NCBI GenBank assembly: GCA_032119595.1
Contig: JAUMBQ010000010.1
Coordinates: 1-64,000 of the forward strand
Source of the DNA: JAGIBJ01 sp032119595
GTDB taxonomy: Bacteria; Actinomycetota; Thermoleophilia; Solirubrobacterales; Solirubrobacteraceae
Direction: 5' to 3'
DNA: 64,000 bases
The translations under genes and the position numbers were made by a program. A model generated the notes under the pieces. The model did not search any database and had not been told where the DNA came from. It saw nothing but the letters and a program-made list of their open reading frames with translations. This document shows, one piece after another, positions 1 to 7,808 of this stretch. Numbering within the stretch: position 1 is the stretch's first letter; each line of letters opens with the position of its first letter.

Positions 1-163
1 ATTTGTTGTTGTCCTGGCGACAGATTTTGGCCGTTCACGCCGAGGGGTGGGGGTGAGCGGCTATTTGTTGTTGTCCCAACGACAGATTTTGGCCGTTCAC
101 GCTGGGGGCGGGGGTGAGCGGCCATTTGTTGTTGTCCTGGCGACAGATTTTGGCCGTTCACGC
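1..163. repeat. Three tandem 61-62 bp non-coding repeats
   Basis: Three near-identical units begin at 1, 63 and 124. Each opens with ATTTGTTGTTGTC, continues with GACAGATTTTGGCCGTTCACG, then a G-rich tail. A short dyad, TGTC-N5-GACA, sits inside each unit. The five bases between the arms differ (CTGGC in units 1 and 3, CCAAC in unit 2) while the flanks are conserved. The array probably continues upstream of the window. The whole period is conserved, so this is not a repeat-spacer pattern. A diverged relative lies near 53725. Function unknown; a structured extragenic repeat or protein-binding array are both possible. Confidence 0.8.
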
Positions 164-205
164 TGGGGGCCGGTCCGGGCCGGTACGGCCGTCGGCTGGC
201 GGTGG

Positions 206-580
206 CTAGGGGGTGGTGTGTTCGCCGAGGCTGCGCTCCAGACGATCCAGGCGGTCGTCCCAGTGGGCGCCTGCGGAGACCATCCACGCCATCGCGTCCG
301 AGAGGGGCTCCGGTGTGAGGGCGTACAGGGTCTCGCGGCCGTCGCGGCGGCTGGAGACGAGTCCGGCCTCGGCCAGCCCGGCCAGGTGTTTCGCGATGGC
401 CTGGCGCGTCATTGGGAGAACGTCGGCGAGGGCTGAGGCGGTCACCGTCGGGCGCTCGACCATGAGGCGGACGAGCCGCCGCCGCGTCGGATCCGCGAGC
501 GCCGAGAACACGAGCCCGGCCCGGACATCGCGCGCCTCGGTCGGTGCCACGGCAGCGACTGGCTGTGGGGCGTCGCTCAC
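206..580 (-). CDS. ArsR/SmtB-family winged-helix repressor
   Basis: A 124-residue DNA-binding protein. It has the ArsR signature LADPTRRRLVRLM near the N-terminus, then a helix-turn-helix with TRQAIAKHLAGL as recognition helix and a beta-wing (RRDGRETLYAL). No metal-binding CxC motif is visible, so a non-metal ArsR is likely. I start it at the GTG at 580 because that codon overlaps the TGA of the upstream SRPBCC gene (GTGA), a coupled arrangement; further upstream the frame reads Arg/Pro-rich noise. ArsR-SRPBCC (AHSA1-like) pairs are common two-gene operons, and the regulator probably binds the GCAACC palindromes at 1353-1408. Ligand unknown. Confidence 0.85.
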   Translation of the reverse strand: MSDAPQPVAAVAPTEARDVRAGLVFSALADPTRRRLVRLMVERPTVTASALADVLPMTRQAIAKHLAGLAEAGLVSSRRDGRETLYALTPEPLSDAMAWMVSAGAHWDDRLDRLERSLGEHTTP

Positions 581-1275
581 CGGCCCGCCAGTGCGAGCAG
601 GCGCGGGCCGGAGCTGGCTTGGCTCCCTCCGCCGGGAGTTGTCCACGTCGCCGGGACGAGGTCGGGGGCGGTGGCCAACCGCAGCGGGAGTTCCGTCACG
701 ACCAGTCGGGTTCGGCCGTCGACAACGTCGAGCGTGAGGTCGACGACCGAGGGCTCTTCGTCGCCAGTCCACCAATGCAGTGAGAGCCGCCGGCCCTCCT
801 CCACATCATCGACGAGGACGTCGCGGACGACATCGCCGTCGCGAAGCGCGCCTTGTTCGCCCGGCTTGACGATCAGGTCGACGGAGTCAGCGAGCCACTG
901 CTCGAGCCCGTCGGCGTCACAAAGGAGCGCCCACGCATCCTCGACGGAACCCGGCAGGAACCGCTCGCGCCGCACGAGCTCGTCGGCGGCGTTCGCGGGG
1001 CGTGCGCCGTCACCAGCCGGCCCGCAGCCGCCTTGAGCCCCGGCATCTGCGTCTTGAGCCCGGGCATCTGCGTCATGGGCCCGGGCATCTGCGTCATGGG
1101 CCCGGGCATCTGCGTCATGGGCCCGGGCATCTGCGTCATGGGCCCGGGCATCGCCGTCTTGAGCCCGGGCATCGGCGTCTTGAGCCCGGGCATCTGCGTC
1201 TTGAGTCCGGGGGTCGGCGTCTTGAGCCCGGGCATCGGCGTCGTGAGTCGAGGCGTGTTCGTCGCGGTGTTGCAT
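577..1275 (-). CDS. SRPBCC (AHSA1-like) domain protein with Asp/Ala heptad repeats
   Basis: A 232-residue protein. Residues about 10-80 are ten tandem copies of a heptad, consensus DADARA(H/Q). From about residue 100 it is an AHSA1/SRPBCC domain (ERFLPGSVEDAWALL, then WWTGDEEPSVVDLTLD), a helix-grip fold that usually binds hydrophobic ligands. The start is the ATG at 1275, preceded by GGGAGG. The repeat arm is not part of the usual family, whose members begin at the domain. It is extremely acidic and alanine-rich and could be helical or disordered. The gene is first in an operon with the ArsR gene and is divergent from clpP. Partner and ligand unknown. Confidence 0.75.
   Translation of the reverse strand: MQHRDEHASTHDADARAQDADPRTQDADARAQDADARAQDGDARAHDADARAHDADARAHDADARAHDADARAQDADAGAQGGCGPAGDGARPANAADELVRRERFLPGSVEDAWALLCDADGLEQWLADSVDLIVKPGEQGALRDGDVVRDVLVDDVEEGRRLSLHWWTGDEEPSVVDLTLDVVDGRTRLVVTELPLRLATAPDLVPATWTTPGGGSQASSGPRLLALAGR
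1034..1245. repeat. 21-bp minisatellite inside the SRPBCC gene
   Basis: Ten in-frame 21-bp units encode the heptads of the SRPBCC protein. On the plus strand the core reads GGCATCTGCGTCATGGGCCC or close variants. Units 2-5 are identical to each other, the outer units diverge, which suggests recent expansion by slippage or recombination. Because 21 is a multiple of three, copy-number change keeps the frame. Confidence 0.9.
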
Positions 1276-1352
1276 GGGTGCCTCCCGGGCGGTCGTTGTC
1301 GGCCAGCGCGGTCGTTCGGTTGGGCGCTGGGCTCGTTTCACCCAGCATACCC

Positions 1353-1408
1353 GCAACCAATCGGTTGCGAGTACGCTACGCTCGCAACAAGTGCAACCGA
1401 GAGGTTGC
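1353..1408. promoter_or_regulatory. Paired palindromic operators between SRPBCC and clpP
   Basis: Two dyads with identical arms: GCAACC-AATC-GGTTGC at 1353-1368 (7-bp arms if the flanking C and G are counted) and GCAACC-GAGA-GGTTGC at 1393-1408. Their starts are 40 bp apart, about four helical turns. A further inverted pair, GCGAG and CTCGC, lies between them at 1367-1385. A -10-like TATGCT on the minus strand lies just beside the first dyad. The best guess is an ArsR operator controlling the SRPBCC-ArsR operon and possibly clpP. Confidence 0.6.
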
Positions 1409-1432
1409 GTATCAGCGAACCGGAAGGCCCAC

Positions 1433-2062
1433 ATGCCCCTCATTCCCATGGTCGTCGAGCAGAGCCCCACCGGCGAGCGCTCGTTCGACATCTTCAGCCG
1501 CCTCCTCAACGAGCGGGCGATCTTCCTCGGCACCGCGATCGACGCGAACGTGGCGAACGTGATCATCGCCCAGCTCCTGCATCTGGAGGCCGCGGACCCC
1601 GACAAGGACATCCAGCTCTACGTGAACTCTCCGGGAGGCGAGGTGTACGCGAGCCTCGCGATCTACGACGCGATGCGCTTCGTGAAGTGCGACGTGGCCA
1701 CCGTCTGCACCGGTATGGCGATGTCGGGCGGGTCGCTCGTGCTGTGCGGCGGGGCAGAGGGCAAGCGGGCCGCGCTCCCCAACAGCCGGATCATGATCCA
1801 CCAGCCCCACGGCGGCGCGCAGGGCCAGACCACCGACATTGAGCTGCAGACCAAAGAGATGCTCTGGATGCGGCAGAAGATCGAGGACATCTACGTCGAG
1901 CACACCCATCAGGACCGCGACAAGGTGCACGCCGACATCGAGCGTGACCTCTTCATGTCGCCCGAGGATGCGATCGAGTGGGGCCTGATCGACCGCATCT
2001 ACACCTTCCGGAACGACGCAGCGACCGCTGCGCCGAAGCCGAAAGTGAGCGCCGGCTTCTGA
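1433..2062 (+). CDS. clpP: ATP-dependent Clp protease proteolytic subunit
   Basis: Serine peptidase (S14) of 209 residues that forms the tetradecameric core degrading proteins fed by ClpX or ClpC. The catalytic triad is visible: Ser98 in GMAMSGG, His123 in MIHQPHGG and Asp172 in DIERD. The conserved ADPDKDIQLYVNSPGG and LPNSRIMIHQP blocks are intact. The serine context is MSGGS rather than the usual ASMGA, so this may be one of several ClpP paralogues. The start is the ATG at 1433, giving the usual N-terminus (MPLIPMVVEQ). It stands alone, without clpX or a second clpP beside it, and shares its upstream region with the divergent SRPBCC-ArsR operon. Confidence 0.95.
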   Translation: MPLIPMVVEQSPTGERSFDIFSRLLNERAIFLGTAIDANVANVIIAQLLHLEAADPDKDIQLYVNSPGGEVYASLAIYDAMRFVKCDVATVCTGMAMSGGSLVLCGGAEGKRAALPNSRIMIHQPHGGAQGQTTDIELQTKEMLWMRQKIEDIYVEHTHQDRDKVHADIERDLFMSPEDAIEWGLIDRIYTFRNDAATAAPKPKVSAGF

Positions 2063-2087
2063 CGTCGCTGCGCCACGCCAGCACCCC

Positions 2088-2327
2088 TCACGCTGCCTGG
2101 GCCGACCCGAACTTTCGCTCCCAGGCGCCCCGAAGGTCGTCAGCGGTGAGGCCGTAGATGCTCGCGGTGCCTAGCGGCGCACCCAGACAGAACTGCGGGC
2201 TGTGCCAGAGGAACAGCAGGACATCCTGGGCGGGTTCGTACTTGGTCTCGTCGAAGCGGGGGAGGCCGGCTTCGTCGCAGATCGCCTCAAGGCGTTCGGT
2301 GAAGGTGGGGATGCGGTCGCGGGGCAT
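2088..2327 (-). CDS. Small hypothetical protein, paralogue of upstream neighbour
   Basis: A 79-residue soluble protein I do not recognise. It shares a pattern with the protein encoded just upstream: Leu-x2-(Ile/Leu)-Cys, then GLP-x-FD, an aromatic residue, and an LLFLW or LWFLW hydrophobic block. Its start lies 9 nt after the neighbour's stop, and an AGGAG Shine-Dalgarno overlaps that TAG stop, so translation is probably coupled. It is convergent with clpP. A tandem duplication of a small domain is the simplest explanation. Function unknown. Confidence 0.6.
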   Translation of the reverse strand: MPRDRIPTFTERLEAICDEAGLPRFDETKYEPAQDVLLFLWHSPQFCLGAPLGTASIYGLTADDLRGAWERKFGSAQAA

Positions 2328-2336
2328 GAACGGCTC

Positions 2337-2561
2337 CTAATTCAGGACCGCGTCGCCCGCGGTCGCCTTGGCGAGCGAGGCGGCCAGCGCTTCGGGGCCG
2401 GCGGTCAGCTCGACGACGACCGCGAGCTTCGTTTCCTCCCAGAGGAACCACAGCTCCTCCGCGCCCGTGTCGAAACGAACGCGATCAAACGGCGGCAAGC
2501 CGCCGCTCGCGCACAGGTCCTCCATACGAAGGCATGTCTCTTTGATCTGATCCATCTGCAT
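2337..2561 (-). CDS. Small hypothetical protein, first of a tandem paralogous pair
   Basis: A 74-residue protein, first gene of a two-gene unit. It contains the elements shared with its downstream paralogue: CLRMEDLC, GLPPFDR and LWFLWEE, then a short C-terminal helix rich in alanine (PEALAASLAKA). There is no signal peptide or membrane segment. The shared Cys and GLP-x-FD suggest a conserved binding surface, but I cannot assign a family. Coding confidence rests on the conserved pairing and spacing. Confidence 0.55.
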   Translation of the reverse strand: MQMDQIKETCLRMEDLCASGGLPPFDRVRFDTGAEELWFLWEETKLAVVVELTAGPEALAASLAKATAGDAVLN

Positions 2562-2728
2562 ACGGGCCAGATTGCCGCCGGACCCGTGCCGTGTCTGTCA
2601 CGAACTGCAACAACTCTGCGCAGCGCGCGACGTGCAATCGACGCCGCCGGATCGTGGGCTCCACACGCCCTGCCGACCGAAGGACAGGAAGCCCACGAGC
2701 GCAGGTCGGTTGCCCCGACAACGACGAT

Positions 2729-2806
2729 GGGCTCCGTTTCCCCCGGTGACCGGCGGAAACGGAGCCCAGGGCTCAGGGTCGGCTGGCGCCTCTCAGGGCG
2801 CCAGCC
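2729..2806 (-). terminator. Two consecutive strong hairpins after the fatty-acid operon
   Basis: Read on the minus strand, three bases after the stop of the acyl-CoA dehydrogenase gene, a perfect 10-bp stem (2781-2790 with 2797-2806, loop of six) is followed by a perfect 13-bp stem (2729-2741 with 2755-2767). The loop of the second can itself pair as CCGG-TGA-CCGG. Neither has a long U-tract. They probably terminate transcription or protect the mRNA 3' end. The remainder of 2562-2728 shows no gene. Confidence 0.65.
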
Positions 2807-2808
2807 GC

Positions 2809-4056
2809 TTACCGCAGCTGCGAGGAGCTGAGATCGAGCAGACGGCGCGCGATCACGAGGAGCTGGATCTGCTGGGTGCCCTCGAAGATGTCGAGGATCT
2901 TGCCGTCGCGAGCCCACTTCTCCAGGAGCTCGCGCTCGCTGTAGCCGGTGGCGCCACACAGCTCGACGCACTGGAACGCGACCGACACGCAGGTGCGGCC
3001 GGCCTTCGCCTTGGCCATCGAGGCCTCGACGGAGTTCGGCTTGGCGTTGTCGGCCATCCACGCCGCACGCAGCGTGAGCAGGTAGGCCGCTTCATAGTCG
3101 GCTTCCATCTGCAGCAGGCGCGCCGCAGCAGCCGACTGCACGTGCGCCGGGCGGTCCGGGTCAGCGACGACCCCTTCGGCCTTCAGGAGCTTGGTCGTGA
3201 GATCCAGGCACGCGCGGGTGAGGCCGACAGCCATCGCGGCCACCATCGGGCGCGTGTTGTCGAACGTCTGCATCGCGCCGCCGAAGCCGGTCTCCGTACG
3301 GATCTCCGGATCGCCGAGCAGGTCGGACGCCGGCACGCGGCAATCCGACAGGCGGAACGCCGCGGTGTCCGACGCGCGGATGCCGAGCTTGTGCTCGAGC
3401 CGCTCGAGCGTCAGGCCCGGGTTGGACCGCTCGACGACGAACGACTTGATTGCCGCGCGGCCGAGGGACAGGTCGAGCGAGGCCCACACGACGACGAGAT
3501 CGCACCGCTCACCGGCGGTGACGTAGATCTTCTCGCCGTTGAGGACGTACTCGTCGCCGTCCTTGATCGCCGTGGTGCGAATGGCGGCCGCGTCGGAGCC
3601 GGCTTCCGGCTCGGTGATCGCCATCGACGCCCACTTGGCGTCGTAACGCTTCTTCTGCTCAGGGGTGGCAACAGCCGCGATAGCTGCGTTGCCCAGACCC
3701 TGGCGGGGGAGCGACAGCGTCAGGCCGACGTCGCCGCGGCACGTCTCCATGATGGAGAGCGCCGACGACATGTTGGTGCCGTTGCGCACGCCACCCGTCG
3801 CCTCCGGGGCCTTCTTGCCGTCGCCGAGGTGACCGGCGGGCTCGGTGGTCTGGCTGGCGCCCGTGGCGCCAGCACCCGTGCCGGTGCCGGAATCGTCGAG
3901 GCCGTCGATGACGCCGGAGAGGAGGTCGAGCTCCGTCGGGTACGCGTGCTCAGCAAGGTCGTACTTGCGCGCGATCGGCCACATGACCTCTTCGGCGACG
4001 GTGCGAGCCTGCTTGATCAGCGGGATGAACTTCTTGGGGACTTCGAGATCGATCAT
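2809..4056 (-). CDS. Acyl-CoA dehydrogenase (FadE23-like)
   Basis: FAD-dependent acyl-CoA dehydrogenase of 415 residues, catalysing the first oxidation of beta-oxidation. Visible signatures: MAITEPEAGSD in the FAD/substrate region, LGIRASDTAAF, and the C-terminal DIFEGTQQIQ with the presumed catalytic base Glu392. Residues about 54-90 are a Gly/Ser/Thr-rich stretch that looks like a linker insertion near the N-terminus. It directly follows a second acyl-CoA dehydrogenase gene (32-bp gap). The same pairing occurs in mycobacteria as fadE24-fadE23, where the two products may form a heteromeric enzyme. Last gene of the operon. Confidence 0.88.
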   Translation of the reverse strand: MIDLEVPKKFIPLIKQARTVAEEVMWPIARKYDLAEHAYPTELDLLSGVIDGLDDSGTGTGAGATGASQTTEPAGHLGDGKKAPEATGGVRNGTNMSSALSIMETCRGDVGLTLSLPRQGLGNAAIAAVATPEQKKRYDAKWASMAITEPEAGSDAAAIRTTAIKDGDEYVLNGEKIYVTAGERCDLVVVWASLDLSLGRAAIKSFVVERSNPGLTLERLEHKLGIRASDTAAFRLSDCRVPASDLLGDPEIRTETGFGGAMQTFDNTRPMVAAMAVGLTRACLDLTTKLLKAEGVVADPDRPAHVQSAAAARLLQMEADYEAAYLLTLRAAWMADNAKPNSVEASMAKAKAGRTCVSVAFQCVELCGATGYSERELLEKWARDGKILDIFEGTQQIQLLVIARRLLDLSSSQLR

Positions 4057-4088
4057 GGAATCAGTTCCTCAGTGCTTTCTCGGGTCCG

Positions 4089-5420
4089 TTAGACGAGCAG
4101 CGTGCCCTCGAGCACGCCGGCGCCTCGCAGGTCGCGGTACCACCGCTCGTTCGGGTACTCCTTCACGTAACCGTGGCCACCCAGGAGCTGCACGGCATGG
4201 GAGCCGATCTGCGCGCCGTGCGTGACCGCAAGCTGGCGGGCGTGAGAGATCTGCTTCGACGCATCCAGGCCGCGATCCAGACGGCTCGCCGCACGCAGGA
4301 CCGCGAGACGCAGGCCTTCGAGCTCGATGGCGATGTCGGAGATCGTGAACGCGACGGCCTGGCGGTAGGCGATCGGCTCACCGAACGCCTGGCGCTCCTT
4401 CACGTACGGGATGAGCTGGTCGAGCGCGGCCTGACCGGCGCCAACCGCGGCAGCGGCCCACGCAAGACGGGCGCGGCGCACCGCGTCGAGGTGATCCTCC
4501 GCGGTGCCGAGCAGGTTCTCCTTCGGGACGGAGACGCCCTTCATGATCAGGCGGCCGGCGTTCGTGGCGCGCACGCCCATCGCGGCATCAGGCTCGACGA
4601 ACAGGCCGTCGGTCCCAGCCTCGACGATCACGAGGCGAGCCTCGCCGTCGATCAGTGCGCCGACGATGAACAGCGCCGCGTTGTCGGCGTCGGCGACGAG
4701 CGCCTTCACGCCGTCGAGCGTGATCGTGTCGCCGGAGAGCTTGCCGGTCGTGCGGGGCGCGAGCGGGTCGAACAGCGGCTGAGGCTCGTGGAGCGCGAGG
4801 GCCGCAGACGGCGCCTCCTCGGCCTCCGTGAACGCCGGCAGGAACGTCTTCTGCTGGCCAGCGTCGCCGTACTGCGAGATCGCGGTGGCCACCGCAGCCG
4901 GGGCCATCAGCGCTGCGGCCTGACCCATGTCGCCATGCGCCAGCGCCTCGATTGCCAGGACGGCCGTGACGGCCGAGCGCTCCTCGGCGATGCCGCCGAG
5001 TTCGTCCGGCACGCCGATCAGCACGAGGCCGAGCTCAGCGGCCTGCGCCTTGACCTCGTCCGACACCTTGCGCTCGTGATCGGCCTTCTCCGCCGCCGGG
5101 CGCAGGACGACGCTCGCGAGCTCGCGGGCGGCCTCCTGGATCATCTGCTGATCGTCGGTGGGGGTGAGGTCGAACTGGACCTTTGGCTTCGCGGTCTTCG
5201 CGCGGGCCGGGCCGGAGCCGTTCGTCGTGACGCGGTTGAAGGTCTTCGTGGCGACGGTCGCCGAGCGGAAGCCCTCCTTCGTCGAGCGGTAGAGCAGCTT
5301 CTCGACGCGCTTACGCGTGTCGCTGTTCTGGAGGATCGGCAGGCCGCCGGCCTTCGTCAGCATGCGCAGTCCGAAGGCGGTGCTTCGATCGGCAATCGAG
5401 GTGCGGTTGAGGTCTTGCAT
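4089..5420 (-). CDS. Acyl-CoA dehydrogenase (FadE24-like)
   Basis: A 443-residue acyl-CoA dehydrogenase paralogue. The N-terminal about 75 residues are basic and low in complexity; the dehydrogenase fold follows (LTPTDDQQMIQEAARELA, LGGHGYVKEYPNERWYRD). The C-terminus ends in LEGTLLV, placing a Glu (438) where the family usually has its catalytic base. The typical TEP-x-AGSD motif is absent and replaced by ALALHEPQP, so the substrate side is divergent; in heteromeric acyl-CoA dehydrogenases one subunit often keeps the active site. It lies between the MaoC gene and the FadE23-like gene. Confidence 0.85.
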   Translation of the reverse strand: MQDLNRTSIADRSTAFGLRMLTKAGGLPILQNSDTRKRVEKLLYRSTKEGFRSATVATKTFNRVTTNGSGPARAKTAKPKVQFDLTPTDDQQMIQEAARELASVVLRPAAEKADHERKVSDEVKAQAAELGLVLIGVPDELGGIAEERSAVTAVLAIEALAHGDMGQAAALMAPAAVATAISQYGDAGQQKTFLPAFTEAEEAPSAALALHEPQPLFDPLAPRTTGKLSGDTITLDGVKALVADADNAALFIVGALIDGEARLVIVEAGTDGLFVEPDAAMGVRATNAGRLIMKGVSVPKENLLGTAEDHLDAVRRARLAWAAAAVGAGQAALDQLIPYVKERQAFGEPIAYRQAVAFTISDIAIELEGLRLAVLRAASRLDRGLDASKQISHARQLAVTHGAQIGSHAVQLLGGHGYVKEYPNERWYRDLRGAGVLEGTLLV

Positions 5421-5457
5421 AGGTGCTCCGGGAATGGGGTGCGGAGAGCGGGACGGG

Positions 5458-6360
5458 TCAGCCGGCGAGCGGCGTGAGCCGGGCCCGGGCGTGGACCTTC
5501 TCGCCGCTGGTGTTGCGCACGAGGAGGTCGGTGTCTCCTGCGGTCGTCCAGCGACTGAGCTGAACGGTCGCGGGGAGCAGGATGGGACGTTCGAAGCGGA
5601 CGGCGAGCGAGGCGGCCTCGGGCAGATCGTCGCCCAGGGCCGCAGCGATCCGGGAGGCGGTCCACATGCCGTGGATGATCGCCTTCGGGAACCCGAACGG
5701 CTTGGCCGTCAGGTCGCTCATGTGGATCGGGTTGCGGTCGCCGGAGACGGCGGCGTAGCTGCGGCCGAGGTTCGCCGGGAGCTTCCACTCCGACGTGGTC
5801 GCCGATGCGCCCGGGGCGTCTCCGAGGGGCAGCGCGAGCGGCGCGAGCGCCTCGGCGTCCTCCTTGGCTTTCGCGCCGACGCGGAGCATGGTGCTCAGTT
5901 CGCGCCAGACGAGCTTGCCCTTGACGAACGCCTCGGTCTCGATCTGGAACGTCGTGCCCTTGCGATGCGGGTACGGCCCGACGAAGCGGACCTCCAGGTC
6001 GAGCACGGCGTCCTCGGCGATCGCTTCGCGGCGCTCCACGACGTTCTCCAGGTGAACGGTGCCGATCGCGGGATACGGGAACGCGCCGTCGGTCATGCCC
6101 GCCATGTGCAGCGGGAAGGCGAGCAGGTGCGGCGCGAGCAGCGGCAGGCCAGCCGTCTGGTCGTCGGTCAGGTCGCGCAGCGTCGTCAGCTGCGCGGGAT
6201 CGAGCCGCACGCCCTCCAGCCGGCGCACGGCGGTCGGGATGCGACCACCGCCGCCGGGCACGCCGGGGATCTTCCCTGCGAGCGGCAGTGCGGCCACGGC
6301 GGCCTTGCCATACGCACCGAGCAGACTCGGCGACTTGGAGAGCGTGAGGACATCGGTCAT
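5458..6360 (-). CDS. MaoC-family (R)-specific enoyl-CoA hydratase (HtdX-like)
   Basis: A 300-residue double hot-dog hydratase that adds water to trans-2-enoyl thioesters. The C-terminal hot-dog carries the hydratase-2 motif YAAVSGDRNPIH, with presumed catalytic Asp208 and His213, followed by GFPKAIIHGMW. The N-terminal half is a degenerate hot-dog. Its stop-to-start spacing with fabG4 is only 5 bp. The order thiolase-FabG4-MaoC matches fadA2-fabG4-htdX of mycobacteria (Rv0243-Rv0242c-Rv0241c), which supports the name. Expected partner of FabG4 in 3-hydroxyacyl-CoA metabolism. Confidence 0.88.
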   Translation of the reverse strand: MTDVLTLSKSPSLLGAYGKAAVAALPLAGKIPGVPGGGGRIPTAVRRLEGVRLDPAQLTTLRDLTDDQTAGLPLLAPHLLAFPLHMAGMTDGAFPYPAIGTVHLENVVERREAIAEDAVLDLEVRFVGPYPHRKGTTFQIETEAFVKGKLVWRELSTMLRVGAKAKEDAEALAPLALPLGDAPGASATTSEWKLPANLGRSYAAVSGDRNPIHMSDLTAKPFGFPKAIIHGMWTASRIAAALGDDLPEAASLAVRFERPILLPATVQLSRWTTAGDTDLLVRNTSGEKVHARARLTPLAG

Positions 6361-6365
6361 GGGAT

Positions 6366-7808
6366 CTACGCTCCGATGAGGCTCTGGCCGCAGACGCGCA
6401 CGTAACGGCCGTTGACGGCGCCGCTGCCGGGGCTCGCGAACCAGGCGATCGTCTCGGCAACGTCGACCGGCAGGCCGCCCTGCGACACGGAGTTCATCCG
6501 GCGGCCGGCTTCCCGGATCGTGAGCGGAATCGCAGCGGTCATCTGGGTCTCGATGAAGCCCGGAGCGACGGCGTTGATCGTGCCGCCGATGCCTGCGAGC
6601 GCGCTGGCGTACGCCTCGGTGAACCCGATCATGCCGGCCTTCGAGGCGCCGTAGTTCGTCTGGCCGTTATTGCCGGCGATCCCGGCGATCGACGCGAGGT
6701 TGATCACGCGTGCGCCGTCGGCGAGGAGCTTGTCGGCCAGGAGGCGGTCGGTGAGCTTCTGCGGCGCGACGAGGTTGACGGCCATGACCTTGTCCCAGCG
6801 CTCGGGCTTCATGCGCGCGAGGGTGCGGTCCTGGGTGATACCGGCGTTGTGGACGACGATGTCGATGCGGCCCTTGAGCGCCTTGATCTGCTTGGACAGC
6901 TCCTCGGCGGCGTCGTCGGCGGTCACGTCGAGCGTGATCGCTTCGCCGTCGAGCGGCTTGAGCGTCGCGGCGAGATCGACGGCGAGCGGCGGGATGTCGA
7001 GGCCGATGATCTGCGCGCCGTCGCGGTGTAGCGTCGCGGCGATCGCGGCGCCGATGCCACGGGCGGCACCGGTGACGAGGGCGACCTTGCCGGCGAGCGG
7101 CTGGTCCCAGTCGGCCGGGGCGAGCGTCGCGCCCTTCTTGGGCGTGCCGATCCGGACGACCTGGCCACTCACGTATGCCGAGCGGGCCGACAGGAAGAAC
7201 CGGACGGTCGACTCCAGCGCCGCCTCAGCGCCAGGCGCAAGGAGGACGAGGTTGACGGTGCGTCCCTTGCCGATCTCCTTGCCGAGGGAGCGCACGAAGC
7301 CCTCCAGGGCGCGCTGCGCCAGGCGAGTCGACGGGTCCTTCACGAGATCCGGGTCGAGGCCGATCACCAGGATGCGGCCGCTGCTGCGGACGGTCTTGGC
7401 GGTGGGGTGGAGCGCGCGGTAGATCGCGGCGAGCTGCTCGCTCGACGTGATGGCGGTGGCGTCGACGACGATGCCGCCGACCGGCCTCTTGCTCGCACCC
7501 CAGACCGCGACGGCCTGCTTGTCGGTCGCCTTGCGGACAGCCTCGCCAGCGAGATCGCCTGCGGCAACCTGAAGGTCGGCGGAGGCCCCGTCAACGATCT
7601 TGGCCACGGCGCCAGCGGCGACGAGCTTCTTGGGGTCGATCGCGCGAGCGTCGTCGGCGGAGGCGCCGGCGGTGATCAGGATCGGCCCGGCGATAGCCGG
7701 CGCGTTCTCCTTCCACCGGTTCAGAACCAGCGGCTGCGGCAACCCGGCGGTCGTCGCGATGCGACGGCCGACGATGTTGCGGGTGAAGGTGGCGTAACGA
7801 TCGCTCAC
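6366..7808 (-). CDS. fabG4: High-molecular-weight 3-oxoacyl reductase FabG4
   Basis: A two-domain short-chain dehydrogenase of 480 residues. The C-terminal domain is complete: TGAARGIG at 246-253, HNAG at 320-323, catalytic Ser373 (INLASIAG), Tyr386 and Lys390 (YGASK). The N-terminal about 230 residues form a degenerate Rossmann domain, the hallmark of FabG4-type enzymes, which reduce 3-oxoacyl-CoA with NADH. The start is the GTG at 7808, overlapping the thiolase stop (GTGA); the frame is open much further upstream but only as a shadow of the thiolase gene. Middle gene of the operon. Confidence 0.92.
   Translation of the reverse strand: MSDRYATFTRNIVGRRIATTAGLPQPLVLNRWKENAPAIAGPILITAGASADDARAIDPKKLVAAGAVAKIVDGASADLQVAAGDLAGEAVRKATDKQAVAVWGASKRPVGGIVVDATAITSSEQLAAIYRALHPTAKTVRSSGRILVIGLDPDLVKDPSTRLAQRALEGFVRSLGKEIGKGRTVNLVLLAPGAEAALESTVRFFLSARSAYVSGQVVRIGTPKKGATLAPADWDQPLAGKVALVTGAARGIGAAIAATLHRDGAQIIGLDIPPLAVDLAATLKPLDGEAITLDVTADDAAEELSKQIKALKGRIDIVVHNAGITQDRTLARMKPERWDKVMAVNLVAPQKLTDRLLADKLLADGARVINLASIAGIAGNNGQTNYGASKAGMIGFTEAYASALAGIGGTINAVAPGFIETQMTAAIPLTIREAGRRMNSVSQGGLPVDVAETIAWFASPGSGAVNGRYVRVCGQSLIGA

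Noticed and set aside
1..163. CRISPR array
   Set aside because: The whole 61-62 bp period is conserved, with no unique spacers, and only three units are seen.
853..1842. Plus-strand repeat protein (PGICVMG heptads)
   Set aside because: It is the antisense reading of the SRPBCC minisatellite, continues out of frame through clpP and has no domain or start signal.
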